5,676 nt of DNA from Clostridiales bacterium (lineage in GTDB: Bacteria; Bacillota; Clostridia; Tissierellales; Sedimentibacteraceae). Below are positions 1 to 5,676 of this stretch, one piece after another. Positions within the stretch are counted from its first letter, which is position 1. Each line of letters opens with the position of its first letter. A program made the position numbers and the translations under genes. Where the stretch lies: NCBI GenBank assembly GCA_003457065.1, contig DMJQ01000153.1, forward strand, positions 1-5,676. Direction: 5' to 3'. The notes beneath the pieces were generated by a model, which had not been told where the DNA came from, did no database searches, and saw nothing but the letters and a program-made list of their open reading frames with translations.

Positions 1-3000
1 AATCCATGACCGCATCTTTTAAAAGCTCATTGCGGAATACAGCCGCAATAAACTTGCCCGAGCCTTCCGGCTCATCTCCTGCACTGAATCCTCCCGGCAA
101 TGCTATTATCTGTGACTGCCTGATGCGCTTGTTCATTTCTTCAATGGAGCTCTTAACGTCTAATGGACTTAAATTTTTAAATACGAATATTTCGGCTTCT
201 GCGCCGGCTCTTTCAAATGCCCTCTTTGTGTCATATTCACAGTTTGTTCCCGGAAATGCTGGGATGAATACTTTAGGCCTTGCTATATTGCGCGATATTT
301 TGCTCCTTGTGCCTCCAAGCACATAACTGCCTTCTATCTTACCTTTAGTGTCATTTTTAACCGGATAAACGCCGTTTAACGGCTCCAGCCACGTGTCTCT
401 CACTTCATTCAGCGATATGTGCACCGAAGAATTCAGAATTATTTCTTTTTCGGCGATTGTGGTTCCTATTTCAATTCCGCCGGTTATATCCGAACCTTTT
501 TCGGTTTCAAGAATAATATCTCCGTAATCAGCACGGAACAATTGTCCCGAATCTGCAAACAATCCGTCCTTTTCTTTGAACCCCAATTCATTTCCCAGTG
601 TCATTTTGCTTATTGCCGCCGCAATGCCTCCGCAGCCTACAGTGTGAGCACTCAGCACACTGCCCGATACTATTGCCGCATGTATATCGGCATACTTTAT
701 TTTTAAATCTTCAAAATCAGGCACATTATTTTCGTCTCTGCCTATTCTTACTAACACAACCTTATTTCCCGCTGACTTAAATTCGGGAGATATGATGTTT
801 TTGACATTTTCAGCCGCAACCGCAAAACTTATAAGAGTGGGAGGAACATTTATATCCTTGAATGTCCCGGACATGCTGTCCTTTCCGCCTATTGCGGCAA
901 TTTTCAGCTCATGCTGCACTCTGAATGCTCCAAGAAGCGCACTCAGAGGCTTGCCCCATCTTTCCGGCTCCTTGTTCAGCTTTTCAAAATATTCTTGAAA
1001 AGTCAGCCTTATTTTTTTATAGTCTCCGCCCATGGCAACAATCTTTGCCACAGAATGTATGACTGCGTACATTGCTCCATGATACGGGCTTTGTTTTGAC
1101 AGATAAGGATCAAAACCGTAAGCCATCAGCGAGCATGTATCGGTTGTACCATCTTGAACGGGTATTTTAGCCGCCATGCCCTCGGCAGGAGTAAGCTGTG
1201 TCCTTCCTCCGAAAGGCATTAAAACCGTTCCGGCGCCCACTGTTGAATCAAATCTTTCAACCATTCCCTTTTGGCTTGCCACGTTCAGATCCTTTAGGTT
1301 TTCAAGCCACGACGCTTTCAAATTTCCGCCAAGTACTGTTCTTTCATTCTCTGTGTCTGTTTTTGTTTTTATTGGTTCTTTTATTTTTGCGCTTATTTTC
1401 TGCTTAACGCCGTTTGTATCCAGGAAATCCCTGCCTATGTCAAGAATCGTCCTTCCTCTCCAGGTCATTTTAAGCCTTCTGTCATCTGTCACTTCCGCAA
1501 CCACAGTCGATTCGAGATTTTCCTCTGCTGCATATCCGTTAAATTTATCGGCATCTTCTCTTCTTATGACAACGGCCATTCTTTCCTGAGATTCGGAAAT
1601 TGCCAGCTCGGTTCCGTCCAGTCCTTCGTATTTTTTTGGAACCATGTCAAGATTTATGTTCAGTCCGTCAGCCAGTTCACCGATTGCCACAGAAACGCCT
1701 CCGGCTCCGAAATCGTTGCATCTTTTTATCATTCTGCTCACGGCATTGTTCCTGAAAAGCCTCTGAATTTTTCTTTCTGTCGGTGCATTTCCTTTTTGCA
1801 CTTCAGAACCGCACAGCAGTATGGATTCCTCCGTATGTTCCTTGGAAGAGCCTGTTGCTCCGCCCAAACCGTCTCTTCCGGTTCTTCCTCCCAGAAGAAT
1901 TATTAAATCTCCTTTTTCTGGAATTTCTCTAACTACATTTATCCTTGGTGCTGCAGCGATTACCGCGCCCACTTCCATTCTCTTGGCAACATAGTCGGGA
2001 TGATATATTTCATTTACAAAACCCGTAGCCAGCCCTATCTGATTTCCGTAAGAGCTGTAGCCTGCAGCAGCTTCTGCTGATATTTTCCTCTGCGGAAGTT
2101 TTCCTGTCAGCGTGTCTTCCAGCCTCTGCCTCGGGTCACCGCTTCCGGATACCCTCATTGCCTGGTATACATATGAACGTCCGGAAAGAGGGTCCCTGAT
2201 AGCCCCTCCGAGACACGTTGCCGCACCGCCGAAAGGCTCGATTTCAGTCGGATGGTTATGAGTTTCGTTTTTAAACATCAGCAGCCATTCTTCATCTCTG
2301 CCGTCTACGTCAACATTGATTGCTATGCTGCATGCATTTATTTCATCGGATATTTCCAAATCATCAAGTAGTCCCTGCTTTCTCAATGCCTTGGCGCCTA
2401 TGGTCGCCAAATCCATCAGCGAAATATCCTTATTTTTATTTTCATATACATATTTTCTGGTCTTTAAGTATTCTTCATAAGCCTTTTTTATTTCACCGGT
2501 TGTTTTTCCGTTTTCAAATTCCACATTTTCAATAACCGTAGAAAATGTTGTGTGTCTGCAGTGATCTGACCAGTATGTGTCTATAACTTTTATTTCTGTT
2601 ATTGTAGGATTTCTTTTTTCCATGTTTTTAAAATATTCCTGACAAAAAATCAAATCCTCAATACTCATGGCAAGACCCCTGTCAATGCGGAACTCTTCCA
2701 ATTCTTTCTCAGATTTGCTTATAAAATTTTCTACAGTTTCAACCTGTTCTGCCTCAGGATACTCTTCGTCCAATGTATCCGGCTTCGTCAATGCCGCTTC
2801 TCTTGAATCAACAGGATTGATGCAGTAATCTTTAATTTTCTTTATATCTTCTTTACTTAAATCTCCTTCAAGCACAATAACCTTAGCATACTTAACAGGA
2901 GGCTTTTCTTTGCCTGTTACTATCTGAATGCACTGCGCCGCAGAATCTGCTCTCTGATCGTACTGACCCGGCAGATATTCGACAGCAAAAATATTGTCCG

Positions 3001-3232
3001 ACATATCAATGTCTTCATATACATAATCCTGATTCGGCTCCGAAAAAACCGTCTTAACGGCATTTTGAAAGTCCTCTTCATCCATGTGTGAAATATCATA
3101 TCTGTTCAATACACGAACATTTTCCAGATTGTCCAGCTGCAGGTTTTCTTTGAAATTATTTTTTAAGTTTATCGCTTCTGTGTTAAAAGTCTGCTTCTTT
3201 TCCACATACACTCTTTTCACTTCAAAATTCAT
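1..3232 (-). CDS. purL: Phosphoribosylformylglycinamidine synthase, single-chain form (3' end beyond window)
   Basis: Purine biosynthesis, cytosolic: FGAR + ATP + glutamine gives FGAM, ADP, Pi and glutamate. I translated the minus strand from the ATG at 3232 to the left edge: 1077 codons with no stop or frameshift. Seen: an N-terminal PurS-like region (about residues 1-150); the signature DTYWSDHCRHTTF at 218-230; the NETHNHPTEIEPFGG metal/ATP-site motif from 322; a second synthetase half with GGKDSMSG at 782-789; and the start of the C-terminal glutamine amidotransferase domain, with FPGTNCE near 993-999 and LPGGFSAGDEPEGSGKF near 1045-1061. Known: the long single-chain family is about 1,200-1,300 residues, and this GFSAGDEPEGSG version of the loop is, as I recall it, typical of the Clostridium/Streptococcus clade. 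The amidotransferase nucleophile Cys and its His/Glu partners lie outside the window. The start is supported by a good Shine-Dalgarno and a strong promoter 42 bases upstream. No other pur gene is visible. Confidence 0.97.
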   Translation of the reverse strand, partial: MNFEVKRVYVEKKQTFNTEAINLKNNFKENLQLDNLENVRVLNRYDISHMDEEDFQNAVKTVFSEPNQDYVYEDIDMSDNIFAVEYLPGQYDQRADSAAQCIQIVTGKEKPPVKYAKVIVLEGDLSKEDIKKIKDYCINPVDSREAALTKPDTLDEEYPEAEQVETVENFISKSEKELEEFRIDRGLAMSIEDLIFCQEYFKNMEKRNPTITEIKVIDTYWSDHCRHTTFSTVIENVEFENGKTTGEIKKAYEEYLKTRKYVYENKNKDISLMDLATIGAKALRKQGLLDDLEISDEINACSIAINVDVDGRDEEWLLMFKNETHNHPTEIEPFGGAATCLGGAIRDPLSGRSYVYQAMRVSGSGDPRQRLEDTLTGKLPQRKISAEAAAGYSSYGNQIGLATGFVNEIYHPDYVAKRMEVGAVIAAAPRINVVREIPEKGDLIILLGGRTGRDGLGGATGSSKEHTEESILLCGSEVQKGNAPTERKIQRLFRNNAVSRMIKRCNDFGAGGVSVAIGELADGLNINLDMVPKKYEGLDGTELAISESQERMAVVIRREDADKFNGYAAEENLESTVVAEVTDDRRLKMTWRGRTILDIGRDFLDTNGVKQKISAKIKEPIKTKTDTENERTVLGGNLKASWLENLKDLNVASQKGMVERFDSTVGAGTVLMPFGGRTQLTPAEGMAAKIPVQDGTTDTCSLMAYGFDPYLSKQSPYHGAMYAVIHSVAKIVAMGGDYKKIRLTFQEYFEKLNKEPERWGKPLSALLGAFRVQHELKIAAIGGKDSMSGTFKDINVPPTLISFAVAAENVKNIISPEFKSAGNKVVLVRIGRDENNVPDFEDLKIKYADIHAAIVSGSVLSAHTVGCGGIAAAISKMTLGNELGFKEKDGLFADSGQLFRADYGDIILETEKGSDITGGIEIGTTIAEKEIILNSSVHISLNEVRDTWLEPLNGVYPVKNDTKGKIEGSYVLGGTRSKISRNIARPKVFIPAFPGTNCEYDTKRAFERAGAEAEIFVFKNLSPLDVKSSIEEMNKRIRQSQIIALPGGFSAGDEPEGSGKFIAAVFRNELLKDAVMD

Positions 3233-3236
3233 AATA

Positions 3237-3245
3237 CCCTTCCTT
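3237..3245 (-). promoter_or_regulatory. Ribosome binding site of purL
   Basis: The minus strand reads AAGGAAGGG, then TATT, then the ATG at 3232. This purine-rich tract is well placed and fixes the purL start. No other in-frame ATG or GTG follows a comparable site nearby. Confidence 0.8.
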
Positions 3246-3273
3246 TTAGTTATACTAAGTACCTTTCAAGTAT

Positions 3274-3302
3274 ATGATAGCAAATATAAAAATCCGTGTC
3301 AA
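3274..3302 (-). promoter_or_regulatory. Sigma-A-type promoter of purL
   Basis: On the minus strand a perfect -35 TTGACA (3302-3297) is followed by a 17-base spacer and the -10 TATCAT (3279-3274, five of six consensus bases). TG at -15/-14 (TGCTATCAT) gives an extended -10 as well. The predicted start of transcription is near 3266-3267, leaving a leader of only about 34 bases before the purL ATG. That is too short for a riboswitch, so any purine control here would have to act on DNA or on initiation. The AT-rich DNA just upstream would suit an UP element. This is the best promoter I can find in the window. Confidence 0.88.
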
Positions 3303-3417
3303 TATAAAAAGTGATAATTTTATAATTTTATTTTTTATTCATTCGTTATATTACGAATTATATTAAATTAACTTTTTATTTTATTTCGTTTATTCCGCTG
3401 TTTGATTACAGCCGCAC
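3303..3417. other. AT-rich spacer upstream of the purL promoter
   Basis: This stretch is almost entirely A and T, far more than the flanking genes, and has no coding potential on either strand. It contains the palindrome at 3341-3358 and, at 3397-3412, a small inverted repeat (GCTGT, six-base loop, ACAGC). Its position directly upstream of a strong promoter fits a curved or UP-element-like region. Nothing else is recognisable in it. Confidence 0.6.
3341..3358. promoter_or_regulatory. 18-bp near-perfect palindrome, candidate operator upstream of purL
   Basis: ATTCGTTATATTACGAAT is self-complementary except for one mismatched pair (positions 7 and 12). Its centre is about 83 bases before the predicted purL transcription start. 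The arms contain the CGAA/TTCG core also found in Bacillus subtilis PurR boxes. However, the arm order (TTCG then CGAA) and the short spacing differ from the described PurBox pair, which has CGAA then TTCG about 16-17 bases apart. The palindrome is seen; a role as a regulator site is inference only. Confidence 0.35.
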
Positions 3418-3442
3418 AAAAAAAGACTCTCATTGAGAGTCT
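3418..3442 (-). terminator. Rho-independent terminator downstream of buk
   Basis: On the minus strand AGACTCTC and GAGAGTCT form a perfect 8-bp stem (3442-3435 with 3431-3424) around a 3-base loop AAT, followed directly by a T-run (3423-3418). It lies about 200 bases beyond the buk stop and before the purL promoter, so it should end the ior-buk transcript and insulate purL. The stem also forms the left end of the larger inverted-repeat element. Confidence 0.78.
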
Positions 3443-3445
3443 GAT

Positions 3446-3460
3446 TGATGACAGTCATCA
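3446..3460. repeat. 15-bp perfect palindrome
   Basis: TGATGAC, one central base A, then GTCATCA: seven-base arms without a mismatch. An ATGAC copy follows at once (3460-3464), giving a cluster of overlapping GTCAT/ATGAC half-sites. A one-base loop cannot form a good RNA hairpin, so the pattern fits a DNA-binding dimer site or chance better than RNA structure. Function unknown. Confidence 0.5.
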
Positions 3461-3533
3461 TGACGGCAGGCGGCTAAAAAAGTTCATCCAGCAAAGCACC
3501 GGAAGTAACAACCGAATATTAAACCATGCGTTA

Positions 3534-3590
3534 TTTACCTGCAAGAACGTTAATATATCAGTTGGCTTTTTCACCTGCGCGAACATCAAC
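3534..3590. repeat. Two diverged 21-base direct repeats in the loop of the element
   Basis: The copies are at 3534-3554 and 3570-3590 on the plus strand, with starts 36 bases apart. They agree at 15 of 21 positions, sharing ACCTGC and GAAC. The inner arms ATGCGTT (3526-3532) and AACGCAT (3588-3594) enclose them, the right arm overlapping the second copy by three bases. On the minus strand each copy carries GCAGGT followed by an A-rich stretch. With only two diverged copies this is not a CRISPR array. It may reflect an internal duplication or two similar structural modules. Confidence 0.5.
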
Positions 3591-3619
3591 GCATCATTTT
3601 AGTTTTTTCATCCGCCTGA

Positions 3620-3646
3620 ATTCTCTTTCGAGAGTCTTTCTTTTTT
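3620..3646 (+). terminator. Terminator-like hairpin at the right end of the element (plus strand)
   Basis: As plus-strand RNA, AUUCUC and GAGAGU pair over six positions (one G-U) around the loop UUUC, followed by CUUUC and six U. On the minus strand the same stem has an A-C mismatch and no T-run after it, so it works only for plus-strand transcripts. It would stop antisense transcription before it enters buk. The stem is short and no plus-strand gene or promoter is evident, so this may simply be part of the inverted repeat. Confidence 0.4.
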
Positions 3647-4736
3647 ATACATTTAAAGCTTCTGCGCCCTGCTCCGTATATTCTCTCGCAGTTTCTTCAC
3701 CCCTTAACACTCTCAGAGCTCCGAAAGCCAGTGCTTCCATTTCATTTTCGCCCGCAAGTATTTCAACGGGAGCAATAAAACTCACACGCTTTGCTATCCA
3801 GTCAGTAAGCATTTTTGAATGAGCTATGCCGCCGGTCAAAATAATTACATCAATTTTTCCTTCGGTGACGGTGGCAAGCTCTCCGATTCCTTTGGCAACC
3901 TGATAAGCCATTGCCTCATACACAAGCCTTGCTTCACGATTGCCGCCCTCAATCATCCTTTCAACTTCTCTTGCGTCAATCGTGTTCAGATAAGCTCTCA
4001 GCCCGCCGTTTCCCCTTAATTTCCTCTGCATAGTCTTCTTGTCATATTTTCCCGAGTAGCACAGATTAATTAATTCTCTGCAAGGAACTCTCCCTGCTCT
4101 TTCGGGAGAAAACGGACCTTCGTCATCCGACACCACATCCACTATCCTTCCCTTCTCATGCAGGTTGATGGATATTCCGCCGCCCAAATGTGCCGCAATA
4201 ATATTCATGTCTTCATACTTCCTGTCACGCTCTTTTGACGCCCTGACAGCCATTGCCCTTGTATTTAAAACATGGCTCGAACTTGTCCGCGGAATGTCAG
4301 GCATTCCCGATATGCGCGCAATGTCCGGCATTTCATCTGCCATGACGGAATCATATATGTATGCCGGTATGTCTGCTTCCATGGCTATTTCATAAGCAAT
4401 GGGAGCAGCAAAATTGGAAGCGTGCTCCATGACCGGACGGTTTTCTACCCTGTCAACCATCAGCTCATTAATTATGTAAGCTCCTGTCCTGACCGGCGGA
4501 AGCATTCCCCCTCTTGCCACCACGGCAGACAACTTTTTAATGTCGAATTTCTTTTCTTTGAGAAAAGCCATGACAATCTCTTTCCTCATTTGCAGCTGAT
4601 CTTCCACATTGTCAAATTTTTCAATCAGTTCCGTCGGATGGTCCAGTTTTTTTGTAAAAATTTCTTTTTCATCTTTATATAATGAGATCTTTGTAGAAGT
4701 TGACCCCGGATTTATCGCCAATATCTTATAGCTCAT
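3645..4736 (-). CDS. buk: Butyrate kinase (possibly acting on branched or aryl acyl phosphates)
   Basis: Cytosolic ASKHA-fold kinase interconverting acyl phosphate + ADP and carboxylate + ATP; in fermentation it makes ATP. Seen in the 363-residue product: NPGSTSTK at 9-16 (first phosphate loop), GGMLPPV at 76-82, the IPR segment with Arg150, HLGGGIS at 183-189 (second phosphate loop), DDEGPFSPERAG at 204-215 and LTGGIAHS at 300-307 (adenosine motif). The length matches butyrate kinases (about 355-365) rather than acetate kinases (about 400), and the GPFSPERAG block is typical of the butyrate type. I chose the ATG at 4736, six bases after GAGAGG. An ATG two codons earlier (4742) abuts that site and is too close. 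The gene follows iorB by 35 bases in the same direction, so the natural substrate may be an isobutyryl, isovaleryl or aryl-acetyl phosphate from amino acid breakdown; sequence alone cannot settle this. The stop codon lies in the T-tract of the inverted-repeat element. Confidence 0.94.
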   Translation of the reverse strand: MSYKILAINPGSTSTKISLYKDEKEIFTKKLDHPTELIEKFDNVEDQLQMRKEIVMAFLKEKKFDIKKLSAVVARGGMLPPVRTGAYIINELMVDRVENRPVMEHASNFAAPIAYEIAMEADIPAYIYDSVMADEMPDIARISGMPDIPRTSSSHVLNTRAMAVRASKERDRKYEDMNIIAAHLGGGISINLHEKGRIVDVVSDDEGPFSPERAGRVPCRELINLCYSGKYDKKTMQRKLRGNGGLRAYLNTIDAREVERMIEGGNREARLVYEAMAYQVAKGIGELATVTEGKIDVIILTGGIAHSKMLTDWIAKRVSFIAPVEILAGENEMEALAFGALRVLRGEETAREYTEQGAEALNV

Positions 4737-4742
4737 ATGCAT

Positions 4743-4748
4743 CCTCTC
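4743..4748 (-). promoter_or_regulatory. Ribosome binding site that decides the buk start
   Basis: GAGAGG on the minus strand is followed by ATGCAT and then ATG. A six-base spacing favours the second ATG (4736), while the first ATG (4742) touches the site directly. The protein therefore most likely starts MSYKILAINPGS. Confidence 0.7.
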
Positions 4749-4771
4749 AGTAAAAGATTAACAGCTGTAAC

Positions 4772-5362
4772 TTAACAGCCTGCTTCTGCAAATTCTGCGC
4801 TGTCCATGCCTGCATAAAGTGCTTTTATATTTATGTCGGCAAATTTTTCTTTGACCGTCTCCCTGATTACCTTCTCCCAGTCTATATCCGTCAAACCCAT
4901 GGATTTAATCAGTGCACCTAAAAGCACAACATTCATGACTTTCGTGCTTCCCAGCTCGTCTGCTATTTCAGCCGCGTTGATAACCTTTGTTCTCGCTTTG
5001 CTTTCAATCAATTCGATTATGCCATATGGATAATCCGCCTTTCCTGAAAGTATGGGAGCGGAAGGTATTTCATAATCATTTATGATAACCACCCCTTCGG
5101 GTTTTAAGTATTCCAGCCATCTTAATGTTTCCATTGTTTCAAAAGATATAAGTATGTCGGCATCTCCGGTTCCTATTATGGGCGAATATACCTTGTCGCC
5201 GTATCTTACCTGAGTGGAGACACTGCCTCCTCTTTGCGACATTCCGTGTATCTCGGACATTTTCACATCATAACCCGCATCCACGAGTCCGGTCGATAAT
5301 ATCCTGCTCACCAGTATTGTTCCCTGCCCGCCGACGCCTACCAGTAAAATATTTTTATTCAT
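4772..5362 (-). CDS. iorB: Indolepyruvate:ferredoxin oxidoreductase, beta subunit
   Basis: Small subunit of the cytosolic, oxygen-sensitive enzyme that converts aryl 2-oxo acids (indolepyruvate, phenylpyruvate, 4-hydroxyphenylpyruvate) + CoA + oxidised ferredoxin to aryl-acetyl-CoA + CO2 + reduced ferredoxin. It belongs to the pyruvate/ketoisovalerate oxidoreductase gamma-type family. Seen in 196 residues: NILLVGVGGQG at 4-14, a glycine-rich loop near the start, and the hallmark SEIHGMSQRGGSV at 36-48; the length is normal for the family. The start at 5362 places GVGGQG where family members have it and follows AGGTGA by five bases. A longer reading from 5428 would add 22 residues lying entirely inside iorA and is unlikely. 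The start overlaps the iorA stop by 8 bases (ATGAATAA), which implies translational coupling and equal amounts of both subunits. The substrate is named from family; a related 2-oxo acid is possible. Confidence 0.93.
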   Translation of the reverse strand: MNKNILLVGVGGQGTILVSRILSTGLVDAGYDVKMSEIHGMSQRGGSVSTQVRYGDKVYSPIIGTGDADILISFETMETLRWLEYLKPEGVVIINDYEIPSAPILSGKADYPYGIIELIESKARTKVINAAEIADELGSTKVMNVVLLGALIKSMGLTDIDWEKVIRETVKEKFADINIKALYAGMDSAEFAEAGC

Positions 5363-5676
5363 TCTGTTCACCTGCCTTGAAGATAGCTTTTGTCGGACAT
5401 ACCTGTATGCACAGTTTACATCCCACACACTGGGCTTTGCTTATTGAAGATTTTTTAATTTCTTTTTTGAAATGTATGGCCGGGCAGCCTGTTCTGACGC
5501 ACTTTTTACAGCCTATACATTTTTCCTGATCAACTTCGCAGACACCTTCAATAGGTCCGAACTCGTTTAAATCATTCTCAGAATACTTTTTAAGAGCACA
5601 TGGATATCTCGAAATTATTACGGATGGCTCATTAAGTTCAAATGCCCAGTTCAGCGCCTCTTTCATCTCTTTGCTT
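5355..5676 (-). CDS. iorA: Indolepyruvate:ferredoxin oxidoreductase, alpha subunit (C-terminal part only)
   Basis: Only the last 106 codons are in the window; the gene enters from the right edge, and the Met codon at 5666 is internal (SKEMKEALNWAF reads through it). Known: the alpha subunit carries the thiamine diphosphate domains in its N-terminal part and a two-cluster ferredoxin domain at its C-terminus. Seen here is exactly that tail: CIGCKKCVRTGCP (C-x2-C-x2-C-x4-C-P), then CVGCKLCIQVCP (C-x2-C-x2-C-x3-C-P), which should bind two [4Fe-4S] clusters passing electrons to ferredoxin. The segment before it, with EPSVIISRYPCALK, resembles the end of the IorA pyrimidine/C-terminal domain. The unequal spacing of the two Cys motifs is characteristic of IorA, and the following iorB confirms the call. 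The TAA stop (5357-5355) lies within the iorB start region. Nothing in the visible part suggests inactivation. Confidence 0.92.
   Translation of the reverse strand, partial: SKEMKEALNWAFELNEPSVIISRYPCALKKYSENDLNEFGPIEGVCEVDQEKCIGCKKCVRTGCPAIHFKKEIKKSSISKAQCVGCKLCIQVCPTKAIFKAGEQNE
5368..5373 (-). promoter_or_regulatory. Ribosome binding site of iorB within iorA
   Basis: AGGTGA on the minus strand, five bases before the ATG at 5362 and inside the last codons of iorA. It supports the shorter iorB start and coupled translation. Confidence 0.6.

Larger units (their letters stand above)
3418..3646. repeat. Nested inverted-repeat element between buk and purL (MITE-like or structured RNA)
   Basis: Three nested complementary arm pairs are visible. 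Outer: AAAAAAAGACTCTC (3418-3431) against 3630-3643, matching at 13 of 14 positions. Middle: CAGGCGG (3467-3473) against CCGCCTG (3612-3618), continued by A6 (3476-3481) against T6 (3603-3608). Inner: ATGCGTT (3526-3532) against AACGCAT (3588-3594). Two diverged direct repeats lie inside the inner pair. A local hairpin with an outward T-tract sits at each end. Base composition is clearly less AT-rich than the spacer beside it. The right edge overlaps the TAA stop of buk. Terminal inverted repeats suggest a small non-autonomous mobile element, but I see no target-site duplication and no transposase. A folded 3' UTR or small RNA is equally possible. I do not recognise a named RNA family. Confidence 0.55.

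Noticed and set aside
6..2535. Several plus-strand open frames of 60-137 codons across this stretch
   Set aside because: All are antisense to purL, have low-complexity Phe/Ser/Leu-rich translations and no convincing ribosome sites, and match the expected shadow of a well-supported gene.
3252..3273. Inverted repeat ATACT/AGTAT next to the purL -10 and transcription start
   Set aside because: Five-base arms made mostly of A and T, separated by 12 bases, are expected by chance in such AT-rich DNA.
3534..3590. CRISPR repeats
   Set aside because: There are only two copies, with six differences in 21 bases and a 15-base gap, and no cas gene in the window.
3402..3602. Plus-strand frame of 66 codons inside the buk-purL gap
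   Set aside because: It begins with TTG without a ribosome site, runs through both hairpins and both direct repeats, and its internal similarity (FTCKNVNIS / FTCANINAS) comes from the DNA repeat rather than from protein selection.
3418..3646. Riboswitch controlling purL (glycine, ZTP, purine or cobalamin type)
   Set aside because: None of the conserved cores of these classes can be found. Short look-alikes such as CCGCCTG and CAGGCGG belong to the complementary arms. purL also has its own promoter downstream of the terminator, so this region would not be in its leader.
3643..3675. Promoter at the end of buk for a separate small RNA (minus-strand TATAAA)
   Set aside because: The -10-like word is formed by the last buk codons and the A-rich border. 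No -35-like hexamer lies 16-18 bases upstream.
3645..4682. Plus-strand frames opposite buk, including one of 136 codons near 4272-4682
   Set aside because: They are antisense to a gene with clear catalytic motifs, and show no ribosome site or recognisable domain.
3645..4742. Acetate kinase
   Set aside because: The product is too short and has the butyrate-type GPFSPERAG and HLGGGIS blocks instead of the acetate kinase versions.
5363..5428. Longer iorB start with 22 extra residues
   Set aside because: The extension lies wholly within iorA, has no family resemblance, and the shorter start has a good ribosome site and a typical N-terminus.

Overview
The window looks like a chromosomal piece of a low-to-moderate GC anaerobic Firmicute, probably an amino-acid-fermenting member of the Clostridia. 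Three things point that way: a butyrate-kinase-family enzyme directly behind an indolepyruvate:ferredoxin oxidoreductase pair, a single-chain PurL of the type common in Clostridia and streptococci, and purine-rich Shine-Dalgarno sites with a near-consensus sigma-A-type promoter. Genus cannot be decided from this sequence. All recognisable genes lie on the minus strand, so the biological reading order is from right to left.

Right part (5676 to 3645): the end of iorA, then iorB and buk. The iorA and iorB frames overlap by 8 bases and buk follows 35 bases later, so the three are very probably one operon. IorAB oxidatively decarboxylates aryl 2-oxo acids to aryl-acetyl-CoA while reducing ferredoxin. 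Buk makes ATP from an acyl phosphate. Together they suggest energy-yielding amino acid fermentation, though the phosphotransacylase or CoA-transferase needed to connect the two steps is not in view.

Middle (about 3644 to 3233): a 412-base gap without a supportable protein gene. Its buk-proximal part, about 3418-3646, is a striking nested palindromic element. Its outer inverted arms match at 13 of 14 positions, two further complementary arm pairs lie inside, two diverged 21-base direct repeats sit in the central loop, and each end carries a terminator-like hairpin with an outward T-tract. It is either a small MITE-like insertion or a structured 3' UTR or small RNA. Next comes a very AT-rich tract holding a near-perfect 18-base palindrome, then a strong promoter (TTGACA, 17 bases, TATCAT) that starts a short purL leader.

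Left part (3232 to 1): purL, encoding the long single-chain phosphoribosylformylglycinamidine synthase of purine biosynthesis. 1077 uninterrupted codons are visible. The gene runs off the left edge inside its glutaminase domain. It appears to be transcribed from its own promoter, isolated from the operon upstream.
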